In this document: positions 1 to 8,178 of the stretch, piece by piece
Position numbering within the stretch: the first letter of the stretch is position 1
Layout of the letters: the number at the start of each line of letters is the position of its first letter
Assembly (NCBI RefSeq): GCF_015234585.1
Contig: NZ_JADFCM010000008.1
Coordinates: forward strand, 1,982,295-2,046,294
DNA from: Pseudalkalibacillus hwajinpoensis
GTDB taxonomy: Bacteria; Bacillota; Bacilli; Bacillales; Guptibacillaceae
Direction: 5' to 3'
DNA: 64,000 nt
Made by a program: the position numbers and the translations under genes
The notes under the pieces: model-generated
Seen by the model: only the letters and a program-made list of their open reading frames with translations
Told to the model about the DNA's origin: nothing
Databases searched by the model: none

Positions 1-753
1 TCGATCATCACTTTACTAAGAGAAATCTGTTCAAGCCGCGAAGCTGCATATATGACATTAAAAAAAATGCTTGATAAAGAACACCTTGACGACTCTTCTC
101 AAACTCTCATTCAAATGTTAATTAAAAAAATTGAAGGAGTGCCAACAAATTCAAAAGCAGAAAAGGCCCTTGAATTGGTTCAATCAATCGAAGGTAAGGT
201 CATTATTTTCACAGAATATCGAGCGACTCAATTATATTTACAGTGGTTTTTAAAAGAGCATGGAATTACGTCTGTCCCATTTAGGGGTGGGTTTAAACGG
301 GGAAAAAAAGACTGGATGAGAGAACTCTTCAAAAATCACGCAAAAGTCCTCATTGCAACAGAAGCAGGGGGAGAAGGAATCAATCTTCAATTCTGTCAGC
401 ACGTTATCAACTACGATCTACCTTGGAACCCAATGAGAATTGAGCAGCGCATCGGTAGAATACATCGGCTTGGGCAAGAAAGCGATGTGCACATTTATAA
501 TTTTGCTACGAAGCATACAGTTGAAGAGCATATCCTTACCCTCTTATATGAAAAAATTCAACTATTTGAAAGTGTTATTGGACAATTAGATGAGATTTTG
601 ACACGACTTGGTATGCGCGATATTGAAAAGCATATTTCTGATATACTTCTACACTCTGAAAGCGAAGGAGAAATCCGAATTAAGATGGAGAATATTAAAG
701 AGCTTATCAATTATCAGAAGGAGGAGACAGATGCAACAAGAAAATATTCATAA
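1..753 (+). CDS. yqhH: SNF2-family DEAD/DEAH helicase, C-terminal part (YqhH-like)
   Basis: The reading frame is open from the window edge, so the N-terminal ATPase lobe lies outside. What remains is the Helicase_C lobe: a VIIFTEYRAT block, then ATEAGGEGINLQ and the arginine-finger block QRIGRIHRLGQ (about codons 145-160), typical of SNF2/RapA-like ATPases that translocate on duplex DNA. The last 60 residues are charged and helical. It overlaps the next gene by 23 bases, which indicates translational coupling with yqhG as in B. subtilis. Family assignment is sure; the cellular role is not known. Confidence 0.93.
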   Translation, partial: SIITLLREICSSREAAYMTLKKMLDKEHLDDSSQTLIQMLIKKIEGVPTNSKAEKALELVQSIEGKVIIFTEYRATQLYLQWFLKEHGITSVPFRGGFKRGKKDWMRELFKNHAKVLIATEAGGEGINLQFCQHVINYDLPWNPMRIEQRIGRIHRLGQESDVHIYNFATKHTVEEHILTLLYEKIQLFESVIGQLDEILTRLGMRDIEKHISDILLHSESEGEIRIKMENIKELINYQKEETDATRKYS

Positions 754-1525
754 TTATCTGCGCTCGTATTTTCTTGCCAATGACTGCCAGATTCGAGAAG
801 AAAAATCCGGCTATCTTGACGTCCAATTAACGATTGATCTTGATAAAGAACTAATGAACCGCCCTTTTTATTGGCACTATCTTGAGAAGACTGGTGGTAC
901 TCCTCGACCAATGACACTCACCCTAATTACAAACCAATCAAGCGATGAAAAAGGGGAGTTCGTTCACTTTGGTGCACCAAGACTACATCAAATTTTCTCA
1001 TCTACTAAAAAGCTTGCGTCCTCTATCCGACTTTTTGAGGATGTGCAAACAAATTATCAACAACAATATTCTCTTCATCCATGGCTCTGCCTTAATATTA
1101 AAATATCTTATCAGTGTGATCGAAAGAAACACCGTCTCCTCTCCCTCGGTCTACACCTTGTAAGCGGAGCGGTTGTTGATGACTTTCACCAGTTATTACT
1201 AACAAAGAAACTCACTCCTAAAATTCCAGATTATGCTTTTACAATAACGCCAATTATTAAACCCTCAAGCGGCTTGAAGAGACTTGAAGATGTGGTAGAA
1301 ATGCTTATTTCACAGGAGGATTTAGAATGGGCAGAAGAAGCAAAAATGAGATGGGCCACTGATTTAAACCTTCTTGATCAATTTTATAACGGAAAAACCA
1401 ATGATCAGAGCTATCAAGTTGAAAGAGATGCTCTTCGAAAACAATATGAGCCAACAATTACGGCAGAAATAATTAACGGGGGCATCTTTCATTTAGCACC
1501 AGGTATTGAGTCACATCCTTCCTAA
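731..1525 (+). CDS. yqhG: YqhG family protein (264 aa)
   Basis: A frame upstream is open further, but the strong ribosome site AAGGAGGAG lies just before the ATG at 731, so I start there; the gene then overlaps the helicase end by 23 bases. The protein is soluble, rich in charged residues, with no signal peptide or catalytic motif that I recognise. It matches the YqhG family, which in Bacillus always follows the SNF2 helicase gene. The fixed pairing and overlap suggest that the two proteins work together, but the function is unknown. Ends before a hairpin terminator at 1557. Confidence 0.88.
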   Translation: MQQENIHNYLRSYFLANDCQIREEKSGYLDVQLTIDLDKELMNRPFYWHYLEKTGGTPRPMTLTLITNQSSDEKGEFVHFGAPRLHQIFSSTKKLASSIRLFEDVQTNYQQQYSLHPWLCLNIKISYQCDRKKHRLLSLGLHLVSGAVVDDFHQLLLTKKLTPKIPDYAFTITPIIKPSSGLKRLEDVVEMLISQEDLEWAEEAKMRWATDLNLLDQFYNGKTNDQSYQVERDALRKQYEPTITAEIINGGIFHLAPGIESHPS

Positions 1526-1556
1526 ACGAAGAATGTTAAAATTAGCGAATCCATAC

Positions 1557-1612
1557 AAAAAAGCTCAGACGAGTCAGTCCGAGCTTTCATGTTTCTTTTT
1601 TTTAACAAACAT
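1557..1612. terminator. Bidirectional intrinsic terminator between yqhG and yqzE
   Basis: Inverted arms AAAGCTC(a)GAC and GTC(c)GAGCTTT lie at 1560-1587, with a T-rich run to the right on the plus strand and an A-run to the left (T-run for the minus strand). It closes both convergent transcripts and overlaps the last codons of yqzE. Confidence 0.75.
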
Positions 1613-1768
1613 TGAAATCGACATAGGGATAATGCCAAACCATCGAAACAAAAATGGTTGCTTTTTGGCTTTTTTGACAGCACGCTGTTGCTGCCTTTCC
1701 TCTTTTGGTTGATCAATATAAGACACAACTTGCTGAGTCATATATTTCACAAGATCATTTGATGACAT
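1574..1768 (-). CDS. yqzE: YqzE family small protein (64 aa)
   Basis: Short basic protein with the YqzE pattern: N-terminal S(N)DLVKYMTQ, a PKEER(Q) stretch, a lysine-rich middle, then FRWFGIIPMSISMF and a terminal KKKK run, suggesting a short membrane-associated segment. A GTG three codons upstream is open, but the AAAGGGTGA site fits the ATG at 1768. It sits at the end of the comG transcript after aroK, as yqzE follows comGG in B. subtilis. Function unknown; comG-operon association is known from relatives. Confidence 0.82.
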   Translation of the reverse strand: MSSNDLVKYMTQQVVSYIDQPKEERQQQRAVKKAKKQPFLFRWFGIIPMSISMFVKKKKHESSD

Positions 1769-1824
1769 CTTGATCACCCTTTAATAGTTGTCTTCTATTT
1801 TAAGGATGCCCATTTATTCTTTGT

Positions 1825-2322
1825 TTAACCAAGCAGGTTACATATTTCCTTTACAATTCCCCCTACTGAACGTTTCGTTGTGTCAATTTCATATTCTGCT
1901 TCACGATAGAGTGATAATCGCTCTTTGAATATCGTATGAACCTTATGTTCTAGATCCGCTCCAGCAAGTAAAGGCCTTGATGTATCACCTTCAAGTCGCT
2001 TTATGATTTCTTCTGGTTCACAATGTAAGTAAATCACCGTTCCATTTTGCTTCATAAATGTTCGATTTTCTTCTTTTAAAACAATCCCACCGCCTGTACT
2101 AATGATCACGTTTTCAGTTGGTAGATCTTTTAGAGAGGCTGATTCATACGTTCTAAAAGCAAATTCTCCTTCCTCTTCAAAAATGGCAGGAATGGTCTTG
2201 CCTTGCATTTTCGTAAGATGCTCATCTGTATCAACCGATTTCAGCGATAACGCTTGAGATAATTCCTCACCTATAGTTGTTTTGCCAGAGCCCATAAATC
2301 CTGTTAAATAGACCGCTCTCAT
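1825..2322 (-). CDS. aroK: Shikimate kinase (165 aa)
   Basis: Phosphorylates shikimate at the 3-hydroxyl in aromatic amino-acid synthesis; cytosolic. Visible motifs: P-loop GFMGSGKTT at residues 8-16, shikimate-binding DTD at 32-34 and FRTYE near 57, the GGG motif near 78, and the lid arginine in RPLL near 117. Length is normal for single-domain AroK. It overlaps the end of comGG by 4 bases, so it is probably read from the comG transcript, an arrangement seen in several Bacillus relatives, and may also have its own promoter. Confidence 0.96.
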   Translation of the reverse strand: MRAVYLTGFMGSGKTTIGEELSQALSLKSVDTDEHLTKMQGKTIPAIFEEEGEFAFRTYESASLKDLPTENVIISTGGGIVLKEENRTFMKQNGTVIYLHCEPEEIIKRLEGDTSRPLLAGADLEHKVHTIFKERLSLYREAEYEIDTTKRSVGGIVKEICNLLG

Positions 2323-2741
2323 GTTGAACCTTCACTCCATTCTACGACTTGCTTCATCATTTGATTGTATTGAAAAGACGCAGCTACGCGTATTCCATTA
2401 TCCGTCGTTCCACTCAACGTAATTTGCAATACATCAGAAGAAGAATTAATCACAGCGCGAACTGTACCTTCATTGTACGTAAACGTTCTCTCCGCACTAG
2501 CTCCCCCTGTTTTCTGTATATATGAAATTGTATCTTTCATACTAAGGACTAGCAAGGTCTGCTTCTTAATTTCTTCCTCTTCACGATCAAGAAAAACTCG
2601 CTCATTTTGTGTCACATTCCATAAATGAAAAACAAACCCAAGAAGCAGCGTACTAATCATCATCATCATAGCCGTCATATAACCTTTTTCATTAAGGTTT
2701 ATGAGACATTTGAAATATAGCGCGCTTTTCTTTCTGTCCAT
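2319..2741 (-). CDS. comGG: Competence protein ComGG-like (140 aa)
   Basis: Last of the com pseudopilus genes. A hydrophobic stretch (GYMTAMMMMISTLLLGFVF, about residues 20-38) follows a short basic leader and is followed by a soluble domain of about 100 residues, the shape of a minor pseudopilin; ComGG of B. subtilis lacks a full prepilin site and this one also lacks the canonical F+1/E+5 pair. The ATG at 2741 has GAGGTGG upstream; this puts the start inside comGF (50-base overlap). Assignment is mainly by position, since ComGG is poorly conserved. Confidence 0.75.
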   Translation of the reverse strand: MDRKKSALYFKCLINLNEKGYMTAMMMMISTLLLGFVFHLWNVTQNERVFLDREEEEIKKQTLLVLSMKDTISYIQKTGGASAERTFTYNEGTVRAVINSSSDVLQITLSGTTDNGIRVAASFQYNQMMKQVVEWSEGST

Positions 2742-3111
2742 CAGCAAGTTCCACCTCAACAATCACTCTTCCATCAGTTACTTCAAGAAATAACTCCCGA
2801 ATGTTCTGTAATACAATTTCATGCCCAGCATTGTTTACTCTACGCCGAATAGACGATCCGTAGCGTTCGTATCGTATAGTTGTTCCGTTCTTCGACAACA
2901 TCTCAATTCCGCCATTATGGATCTGAATTCGAGAAGATTCACGAACTTCTTTAGAAAACAAATGAAAGAACAATTGTGCTTCCTCATGCTGAAAATCTGC
3001 ATTCACTTCTTGTAAAGAAGCGTTCATTATCAAAGGAAGCACACATACAATCGCAATGAGAATGGTCACAGTTAACATCAATTCTAGTAATGTGATTCCT
3101 TTTTCATTCAT
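2692..3111 (-). CDS. comGF: Competence minor pseudopilin ComGF (139 aa)
   Basis: Begins with a very short leader MNEKG followed by ITLLELMLTVTILIAIVC, a type IV prepilin cleavage site (G/I with E at +5) and hydrophobic helix. The C-terminal 110 residues carry the ComGF pattern (FHLFSKEVRESSRI, then TIRYERYGSSIRRRVN). It overlaps comGE by 8 bases and comGG by 50. Minor pseudopilins prime the ComGC filament that brings DNA through the wall during transformation. Confidence 0.88.
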   Translation of the reverse strand: MNEKGITLLELMLTVTILIAIVCVLPLIMNASLQEVNADFQHEEAQLFFHLFSKEVRESSRIQIHNGGIEMLSKNGTTIRYERYGSSIRRRVNNAGHEIVLQNIRELFLEVTDGRVIVEVELADGQKEKRAIFQMSHKP

Positions 3112-3460
3112 TATCTTGCGGTAAGCTTTTACATATCATTGATTCAGTTTTTACTCCCCTATCAAAAGAAACACACACTTTATCAACCATTACTAAAAAG
3201 GAAAATTTGGAGCCTTCAACGGTTTCGCTTGCAGGTAGAATTCTCCCCTCCAAGACCATTCCCCTCCAGTATTGATCAAGCAATATCACTGCAGTTTTTC
3301 GCACATGTATCACCTCTCGCTCTTCATAAAGATGGGAATAAATCGGTAATACACTTGAAGATAAGATCGTTAAGATAGAGAGACCCGTTAATGCATCAAG
3401 CAAAGAATATCCTTTACAACTCTTTAATATAGAAACGACCAGCTCCCACCTGCACCACAA
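3104..3460 (-). CDS. comGE: Competence minor pseudopilin ComGE-like (118 aa)
   Basis: The frame is open to an ATG at 3481, but the clear ribosome site AAGGAGGAG lies seven bases before an in-frame TTG at 3460, so I choose TTG. A basic leader ending KSCKG is followed by YSLLDALTGLSILTILSSSVLP, a prepilin-like helix with acidic residue at +5 (D). The rest is a small soluble domain. The gene starts inside comGD (47-base overlap) and ends inside comGF (8 bases), consistent with tight coupling in the pseudopilus operon. Confidence 0.8.
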   Translation of the reverse strand: MWCRWELVVSILKSCKGYSLLDALTGLSILTILSSSVLPIYSHLYEEREVIHVRKTAVILLDQYWRGMVLEGRILPASETVEGSKFSFLVMVDKVCVSFDRGVKTESMICKSLPQDNE

Positions 3461-3866
3461 GTTTATACTCCTCCTTGCCATCCTTTATATAAAGTGTTCC
3501 TGCTTTTTGAACGTTTCCATTCCCCCCAAACACAATTTGATACCCCATTGTTCCTTCATCAATCGTAATATGTTCTGGAATTTCATTCGACTTCACTACC
3601 GTAGATGCGGTGCCCTGTATACTATACGACCCTTTACTAGGTGAAATGGAAAATCGATACGAGGATTTATTTACATATGCAAGCTCCTGGGTATACCTTA
3701 GATCTGATTGGATGTCGTCTAGAAAATGTCGTGTGGAAGAAGCATTTTGTGTAGGGGAAATGTGTAGAAAGATCAGACATAGAAGAATTGATAAAACGGA
3801 GAGAACAATCATCATTTCTAGCATGGTGTAGCCAAAAGAATTTCTGAATTGCACACGAAAAAACAT
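3414..3866 (-). CDS. comGD: Competence pseudopilin ComGD (150 aa)
   Basis: Class III signal: leader ending NSFG, then YTMLEMMIVLSVLSILLCL with Glu at +5, the site cut by the prepilin peptidase ComC (not in the window). The downstream region has the GspH/FimT-like pattern (DDIQSDLRYTQELAYVNKSSYRF). The start codon overlaps the comGC stop by one base. Needed with ComGC, E, F and G to build the transformation pseudopilus. Confidence 0.92.
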   Translation of the reverse strand: MFFRVQFRNSFGYTMLEMMIVLSVLSILLCLIFLHISPTQNASSTRHFLDDIQSDLRYTQELAYVNKSSYRFSISPSKGSYSIQGTASTVVKSNEIPEHITIDEGTMGYQIVFGGNGNVQKAGTLYIKDGKEEYKLVVQVGAGRFYIKEL

Positions 3867-4195
3867 TAGTTAGCTAGCTTTACCTTCCCATCGGCGACGG
3901 TTAACTCTTCACCTCCAGGACAAGTTACTTCATCCATGTCTAGGTATTCTTCTGAAACAAGATCATTGATTGAAGTTGGATAGGATCCAAAATTCGCTTT
4001 ATACGCCGCTACCTGTGTTTGGGCAACTTTTATTGTGGCCTCGCAGCTTTTCGCCTCAACAACCTCGTTGTTTTTAGTTAATCCTGGTACCGCAATTAAA
4101 AGCAATATTGAAATGATCATAATAACAATCATCATTTCGATTAGCGTAAACCCTTTCTCATCTTTAATAAAACCTAACCATTTCCTTATTTTCAT
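3866..4195 (-). CDS. comGC: Major competence pseudopilin ComGC (109 aa)
   Basis: Leader of 14 residues ending KDEKG, then FTLIEMMIVIMIISILLLIAVPGL, the textbook prepilin cleavage site (G/F, E at +5) and polymerisation helix. Cysteines at residues about 53 and 91 (SCEAT and VTCPGGEE) match the intramolecular disulfide known for Bacillus ComGC, made by BdbDC. Good ribosome site AAGGGGAG. As the major subunit it forms the filament that retracts extracellular DNA. Confidence 0.97.
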   Translation of the reverse strand: MKIRKWLGFIKDEKGFTLIEMMIVIMIISILLLIAVPGLTKNNEVVEAKSCEATIKVAQTQVAAYKANFGSYPTSINDLVSEEYLDMDEVTCPGGEELTVADGKVKLAN

Positions 4196-4209
4196 TTACA
4201 ATCTCCCCT

Positions 4210-5238
4210 TTAAATATTTTGCAAATAATAAAACATGGGTAAAAGAATAGACATAAACATCAACATAACAACAAGACCAACACCGACAAAACTAACTGGT
4301 TGCAAAATCATAAATCCTTTTTTTACCAACTCCTCAAACCGTTCACCGATCACCTCCCCATATAAGATTAGCTCTCTTCCTAAATTCCCACTTGCCTGGC
4401 CATGCATTAAAATTTCTTTGAATTCAGGAACATACAAACGTGGCTGATCAAATAAATCCTCTAATTTTTCACCACGCATTAATGATCGTGAAACACGTTC
4501 GGCTTCTTCTTGAAAAAACACAAAGTGAGATTGTTTAGTTAATAACGAGAAAGCTTCTGCAATTGAAAGACCGCTTTGAAGTAGGAGCCCCAGGTGAAGA
4601 GAGGTATGATGTGTCAGATAAAGAGGAATAAAAAAATGCACGAACGGAATTTTACTGTAGACAAGCATTTTGTGTACAGCTGAACTTTTCTTGTTTTTTA
4701 TCAAAGTGGAAAGGTAAAGGACAATAGAAAGTAAAATTAAACCGACAAAAATAGCCGGAGTAAATCTAACGAGCGTCATAAAAAATCTTGAAATAAAAGG
4801 GAGTGGAACATCAAGGGAGTGGTAGAGCGTATTAAATTGAGGTAATAAATACTTTCCTACGACAAACAGCATGATCGCTGTCATCCAAAATAAAAAGATG
4901 GGGTAAGCAAGCGTACTTCTAAGTCGTTTTTGCCATTCACTTCGCGTTTTCATCAACTGACCGGATGCCGAAATACCGGTTGCAAAATCTCGCTGCTCAG
5001 ACATATATAAATAGGATAAGATATCTGCTGGAAACTGAAAATCTGCTAAAACATCGTGAAAGGAATCACCACCCTTAAGTCTGATAATAATCATTTCAAT
5101 ATTTGATCGAATATGGTCGTTTTGATATAAGGCGTATACCTCCAAACATTTGGCAAGTGAGTATCCTTCCTCAAGCATCTTCCCTATACGACAAAGAAAA
5201 TCTGCTTTACGGTCAAGCTTCCATTTGAATCGTTTCAC
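4210..5238 (-). CDS. comGB: Competence type II secretion-like membrane protein ComGB (342 aa)
   Basis: GspF/PilC-type platform protein: two repeated T2SSF domains, each followed by hydrophobic helices (around residues 115-135, 160-185 and a C-terminal GVGLVVMLMFMSILLPMFYYL). It anchors the ComGA ATPase to the pseudopilus at the membrane. The start is a GTG 26 bases inside the comGA end (overlapping frames). Length agrees with the family. Confidence 0.95.
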   Translation of the reverse strand: MKRFKWKLDRKADFLCRIGKMLEEGYSLAKCLEVYALYQNDHIRSNIEMIIIRLKGGDSFHDVLADFQFPADILSYLYMSEQRDFATGISASGQLMKTRSEWQKRLRSTLAYPIFLFWMTAIMLFVVGKYLLPQFNTLYHSLDVPLPFISRFFMTLVRFTPAIFVGLILLSIVLYLSTLIKNKKSSAVHKMLVYSKIPFVHFFIPLYLTHHTSLHLGLLLQSGLSIAEAFSLLTKQSHFVFFQEEAERVSRSLMRGEKLEDLFDQPRLYVPEFKEILMHGQASGNLGRELILYGEVIGERFEELVKKGFMILQPVSFVGVGLVVMLMFMSILLPMFYYLQNI

Positions 5239-6295
5239 GATTAAATAAACCCAACTCCTTCTCGACAGTCTCTTTTTGAATATAACCTAGGGCATAAGCT
5301 CGAAGAATGTAATCTTTAATGGTGGATTGACCAGGGATCGATAAAAGATCTGGATGATCGAGGGCTTTTTGAAGGTGAAGACCAGCGAGAATTTCAACGA
5401 CAGCAAGTTTTCTTCGTGTTCTTCGCTTTAGACACTCCAGAGAGCATACTTGACAATAGGGACACTTTAGGGGAACAAGTCGTTGAGTGGCGACTCCTCT
5501 TAACGTTTGAGTAATATTATGAAGAGGAATACCAAACTCAAGTAATCTTGGAATGCACTCTAGCGTACTTCCGGTGTGTAGCGTTGAAACCACAAGATGC
5601 CCCGTCATGCTAGCTCGAATAGCGAGTTGGGCAGTTTGTTCATCTCTTATTTCCCCGACGACAAGAATATCTGGATCATGCCTGAGCCCAGCTTTGAACC
5701 CCTCATAATAAGATAGTCCAGCTTTCTCATTGACTTCCATTTGAATAAAATCAGGATTGCGCTTTTCGATGGGATCTTCAATTGTAAGAACTCGCCTATG
5801 CCGCTTAACGCTGAGAGTTTGAAGGAGGGAATACATGGTTGTAGTTTTTCCAGAACCTGTTGGTCCTGTAATCATAAATAAGCCACTGTTACAACTTACG
5901 ATTTGGAGAAGTCGAGTTGCAGTTGAGGGGAAAAGAAAGAGTTCTTTAAAGGAGTGGGTTTCATCTTGCGGAAGGATACGAACGACAAGACTTTCGTGAT
6001 AAGGGGTGGGAATCGTTGAGAGTCTTAAGTGGAGTTTTCTTGGATATAGAACCATATCCATGGCCCCATTTTGTGGGCGACGCTTCTCTCCAATATCCAT
6101 ACCACTGAGGAATTTAAAATGAGACAATAGCTTTTCTGCTACCATCATAGGAAGCCAAAGCGCATCATAAAGTCTATTATCAACACGAAATTGAATCAAC
6201 GCTCCTTTTTCTTTCGGATGAAAGTGTACATCTGAGGCCCCTACTTCCACCGCCTGCTTAATAATATCCTTTCCTTTTTCTTCAATGTTCAGCAA
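5213..6295 (-). CDS. comGA: Competence traffic ATPase ComGA (360 aa)
   Basis: Secretion NTPase that powers pseudopilus assembly and DNA binding in competence. Walker A GPTGSGKTT at about 144-152, Asp box TIEDPIE, Walker B-type ILVVGEIRD and His box STLHTGST are all present, plus a C-terminal four-cysteine cluster (CPYCQVCSLEC) that matches the zinc motif of GspE/ComGA ATPases. A GTG at 6301 is too close to the AAGGAAGG ribosome site; TTG at 6295 has a seven-base gap and is my choice. First gene of comGA-GB-GC-GD-GE-GF-GG. ComK control is expected from relatives but no clean K-box could be read. Confidence 0.96.
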   Translation of the reverse strand: MLNIEEKGKDIIKQAVEVGASDVHFHPKEKGALIQFRVDNRLYDALWLPMMVAEKLLSHFKFLSGMDIGEKRRPQNGAMDMVLYPRKLHLRLSTIPTPYHESLVVRILPQDETHSFKELFLFPSTATRLLQIVSCNSGLFMITGPTGSGKTTTMYSLLQTLSVKRHRRVLTIEDPIEKRNPDFIQMEVNEKAGLSYYEGFKAGLRHDPDILVVGEIRDEQTAQLAIRASMTGHLVVSTLHTGSTLECIPRLLEFGIPLHNITQTLRGVATQRLVPLKCPYCQVCSLECLKRRTRRKLAVVEILAGLHLQKALDHPDLLSIPGQSTIKDYILRAYALGYIQKETVEKELGLFNRETIQMEA

Positions 6296-6337
6296 AAACA
6301 CACCTTCCTTTCATATAAATTGACAGCAAAACCAGTC

Positions 6338-6391
6338 ACGATTTTTAAATCGTAAAGAGAAGGATTCGCCAGGTAAATGGCAATTCCTTCT
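6338..6391. repeat. Two adjacent inverted repeats upstream of comGA
   Basis: A short perfect palindrome-like element (ACGATTT-tt-AAATCGT in plus view, 6338-6353) lies about 40 bases upstream of comGA, followed at 6358-6391 by an imperfect 14-base stem (AGAAGGATTCGCCA with loop GGTAAA and TGGCAATTCCTTCT, two mismatches). Neither is followed by a T-run on the minus strand, so they are not ordinary terminators. They could be an operator or a 5' leader structure. Confidence 0.45.
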
Positions 6392-6451
6392 TAATAAAGA
6401 AATTTCTTTTTGACTAGCCCTCAATAATGATTTGGGGTTTATACTCAATAT

Positions 6452-7303
6452 TCAATATCTAAATGACGCATCATTGAGAAAATCATGAACCTTTGTTTCA
6501 AATAATGCTTTTTCTTCAAGAAAAGGATAATGATTGCTTTGATCAAAAATAGCCAGTTGGGCATTTGGAATTCCATCTGCTATTTCTTCCGAAAATAATA
6601 AAGGACACTGGACGTCATGCTTCCCACATGCTATTAAAGTTGGGGCAGATATTATATTAAGTTGTTTCGTTACATCAAATTGGATGATTTCGCGGGCAAA
6701 AAAGTTCATCCGATTTGTTGCCATCTTTTTATTTATTCGTTTTGAAAAATAGTCTTGATATTTTTCTGGCAAATAAAGAGACAGCTTGGTTCTGTCTCTC
6801 GTGATCCTTTCCCGCTCATCATCACCAAGTCTCGAGTCTTTTAGTTTTTCTATGTAATGCTGCATGATGTGATAATTCTCATGCGCAGAGTTATATATAC
6901 ATGCTGACGACGAAGAACCATATTCTCTAGCTGCAGCTCCTACTATTATTATGGCTGTAAGCGAACGGGATGCATGAATTCCATATACACAACCAAGCAT
7001 CCCTCCCGTAGAATGACCAGCGAATGTCCACTGTTTAACTCCAAGAGCTGATCTAACACTTTCAAGATCAAATACAGTCTCCAACATAAAATACTCATAA
7101 GGTGCGTTTAAAGAATCTGAATGACCCGCATCCTTTAAATTAACTAAGTAGACTTTATGACTAGTCGTAAACGTATCTGCAAAATAGTCTCCGCTTTCAT
7201 TAAATTGAGAGTACAGGTGCGTCACACATAATGGAGGACCGTTCCCTTTGATAAAAACTTCAAAAGTCCCTCGCTTTGTATTAATAAGCGTTTGTTTCCA
7301 CAT
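6452..7303 (-). CDS. Alpha/beta-fold hydrolase (283 aa)
   Basis: Alpha/beta hydrolase with the nucleophile elbow GHSTGG (Ser near residue 94), acid in CGKHD and catalytic His in SNHYPFLE near the C-terminus; the oxyanion region is around HLYSQF. Substrate cannot be told; proline iminopeptidase/ esterase-like members look similar. Start at ATG 7303 is set by AAGGGAGTGG; a GTG three codons earlier is open. It lies 37 bases after a YbjQ-type gene, in the same direction, and may be cotranscribed. Confidence 0.82.
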   Translation of the reverse strand: MWKQTLINTKRGTFEVFIKGNGPPLCVTHLYSQFNESGDYFADTFTTSHKVYLVNLKDAGHSDSLNAPYEYFMLETVFDLESVRSALGVKQWTFAGHSTGGMLGCVYGIHASRSLTAIIIVGAAAREYGSSSSACIYNSAHENYHIMQHYIEKLKDSRLGDDERERITRDRTKLSLYLPEKYQDYFSKRINKKMATNRMNFFAREIIQFDVTKQLNIISAPTLIACGKHDVQCPLLFSEEIADGIPNAQLAIFDQSNHYPFLEEKALFETKVHDFLNDASFRY

Positions 7304-7340
7304 ATAGACCACTCCCTTTACTTAGGTTGCGTGTATCCCG

Positions 7341-7655
7341 TCATCCTATAATAACCGCTGTTCCATAAGCTATAATTTCTGATGCGCTTGACATTACAGC
7401 TGAAGACTGAAGGCGAAAACCGACAATTGCATTTGCTCCCTTTCCTTCAGCATCTTTGACCATTCTTGCGATAGCTCTTTGCCGTGCTTCCGTCATCATT
7501 TCTGTATATTCTGTTATTTCTCCCCCTACTATTGTTCGAAGACTTGCTAGTATGTCTTTCCCTACGTGTTTGGATTGAACTGTGCTCCCACGAACATACC
7601 CAATAACTTCCTTGATCTCTTTCGTTGCTATCTCATCAGTAGTTACGATCATCAT
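7341..7655 (-). CDS. YbjQ/UPF0145 family protein (104 aa)
   Basis: Full-length member of the YbjQ (DUF74) family: VTTDEI at the N-terminus, GYVRGSTVQS, then the conserved AR..A..RM...A...GANAIVGFR block and a C-terminal ...EIIAYGTAV. Relatives form pentamers; a role with metals was proposed from structure but is not proven. RBS GAGAGGAG precedes a GTG-ATG-ATG run; ATG at 7655 chosen. It overlaps the 3' end of the upstream small membrane gene by 20 bases, so the two are coupled. Confidence 0.85.
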   Translation of the reverse strand: MMIVTTDEIATKEIKEVIGYVRGSTVQSKHVGKDILASLRTIVGGEITEYTEMMTEARQRAIARMVKDAEGKGANAIVGFRLQSSAVMSSASEIIAYGTAVIIG

Positions 7656-7830
7656 CACTTTTTTCTCCTCTCTCCATCGATCTTCGTTCTTTTATTAGTA
7701 CAAGAATTAAAAATAAAAGTGAAAGAACATATGCCAACGCAACAATCGGCACCCAAACTTTCTGGATAAAGAACATTACTACAATAAGGAACTGAAATAC
7801 AGAGGCGCTAATTATAAGGAATATCTTCAT
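7636..7830 (-). CDS. Small two-helix membrane protein (64 aa)
   Basis: Not recognised. Two hydrophobic helices (residues 3-22 and 26-44) separated by a short KVWVP turn, followed by a charged tail KERRSMERGEKSDDDRN. An upstream ATG at 7848 has no ribosome site; AAAGGGAAGAG fits the ATG at 7830. It is the first gene of a three-gene run with the YbjQ-family gene (overlapping) and the hydrolase. A membrane partner for YbjQ is a guess from the overlap. Confidence 0.7.
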   Translation of the reverse strand: MKIFLIISASVFQFLIVVMFFIQKVWVPIVALAYVLSLLFLILVLIKERRSMERGEKSDDDRNY

Positions 7831-7969
7831 TATGCTCTTCCCTTTCATTCTTCAATTACTACTTAAAGAATACCTTATTAGGATCTACTTTACTTCGTTT
7901 TCTCTGAAAATTTCGCCTTTATTAGTGAACATTTTTATTTTTCACTAATTAATTAAAAAATCTTTAACA

Positions 7970-8011
7970 AACTACAAAAAAGCGATACGCAGAAGTTTTC
8001 CGCATATCGCT
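7970..8011 (-). terminator. Minus-strand intrinsic terminator
   Basis: Stem arms AGCGATA...GC...GAA and TTC...GC...TATCGCT (7981-8011, few mismatches), followed on the minus strand by TTTTTTG. The nearest minus-strand gene upstream of it is mgsR, which ends at 8268, so the likely message would run across the tRNA-Gln gene in antisense. Confidence 0.65.
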
Positions 8012-8154
8012 GTGACATGGATTATGATGCTATCTTATTCAAATAAGCAGTAGGACATTCCTAAAACATACATTACTTATTATTATTTAAAGTGCTAACT
8101 CAGAAAAAAGATACCATTACAATTCGCACCTTCAATGTAAGTATAAGTTACTGA

Positions 8155-8178
8155 TTCTCTGATCATACTATCAGAGAA
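8155..8178. repeat. Perfect 9-bp inverted repeat before tRNA-Gln
   Basis: TTCTCTGAT and ATCAGAGAA separated by six bases, ending nine bases before the mature tRNA 5' end. No T-run follows on either strand. Could be an operator or a processing structure for the pre-tRNA; role unknown. Confidence 0.5.

Noticed and set aside
6400..6420. AAAAAGAAATTTC as a ComK box for comGA
   Set aside because: Only one AAAA-N5-TTTN-like half is visible; no second AT-box at the required 8, 18 or 31 base spacing.
7895..7912. TTTTCTCTGAAAATT as a CodY site
   Set aside because: The arms are two bases too far apart compared with AATTTTCWGAAAATT and no gene start is close.
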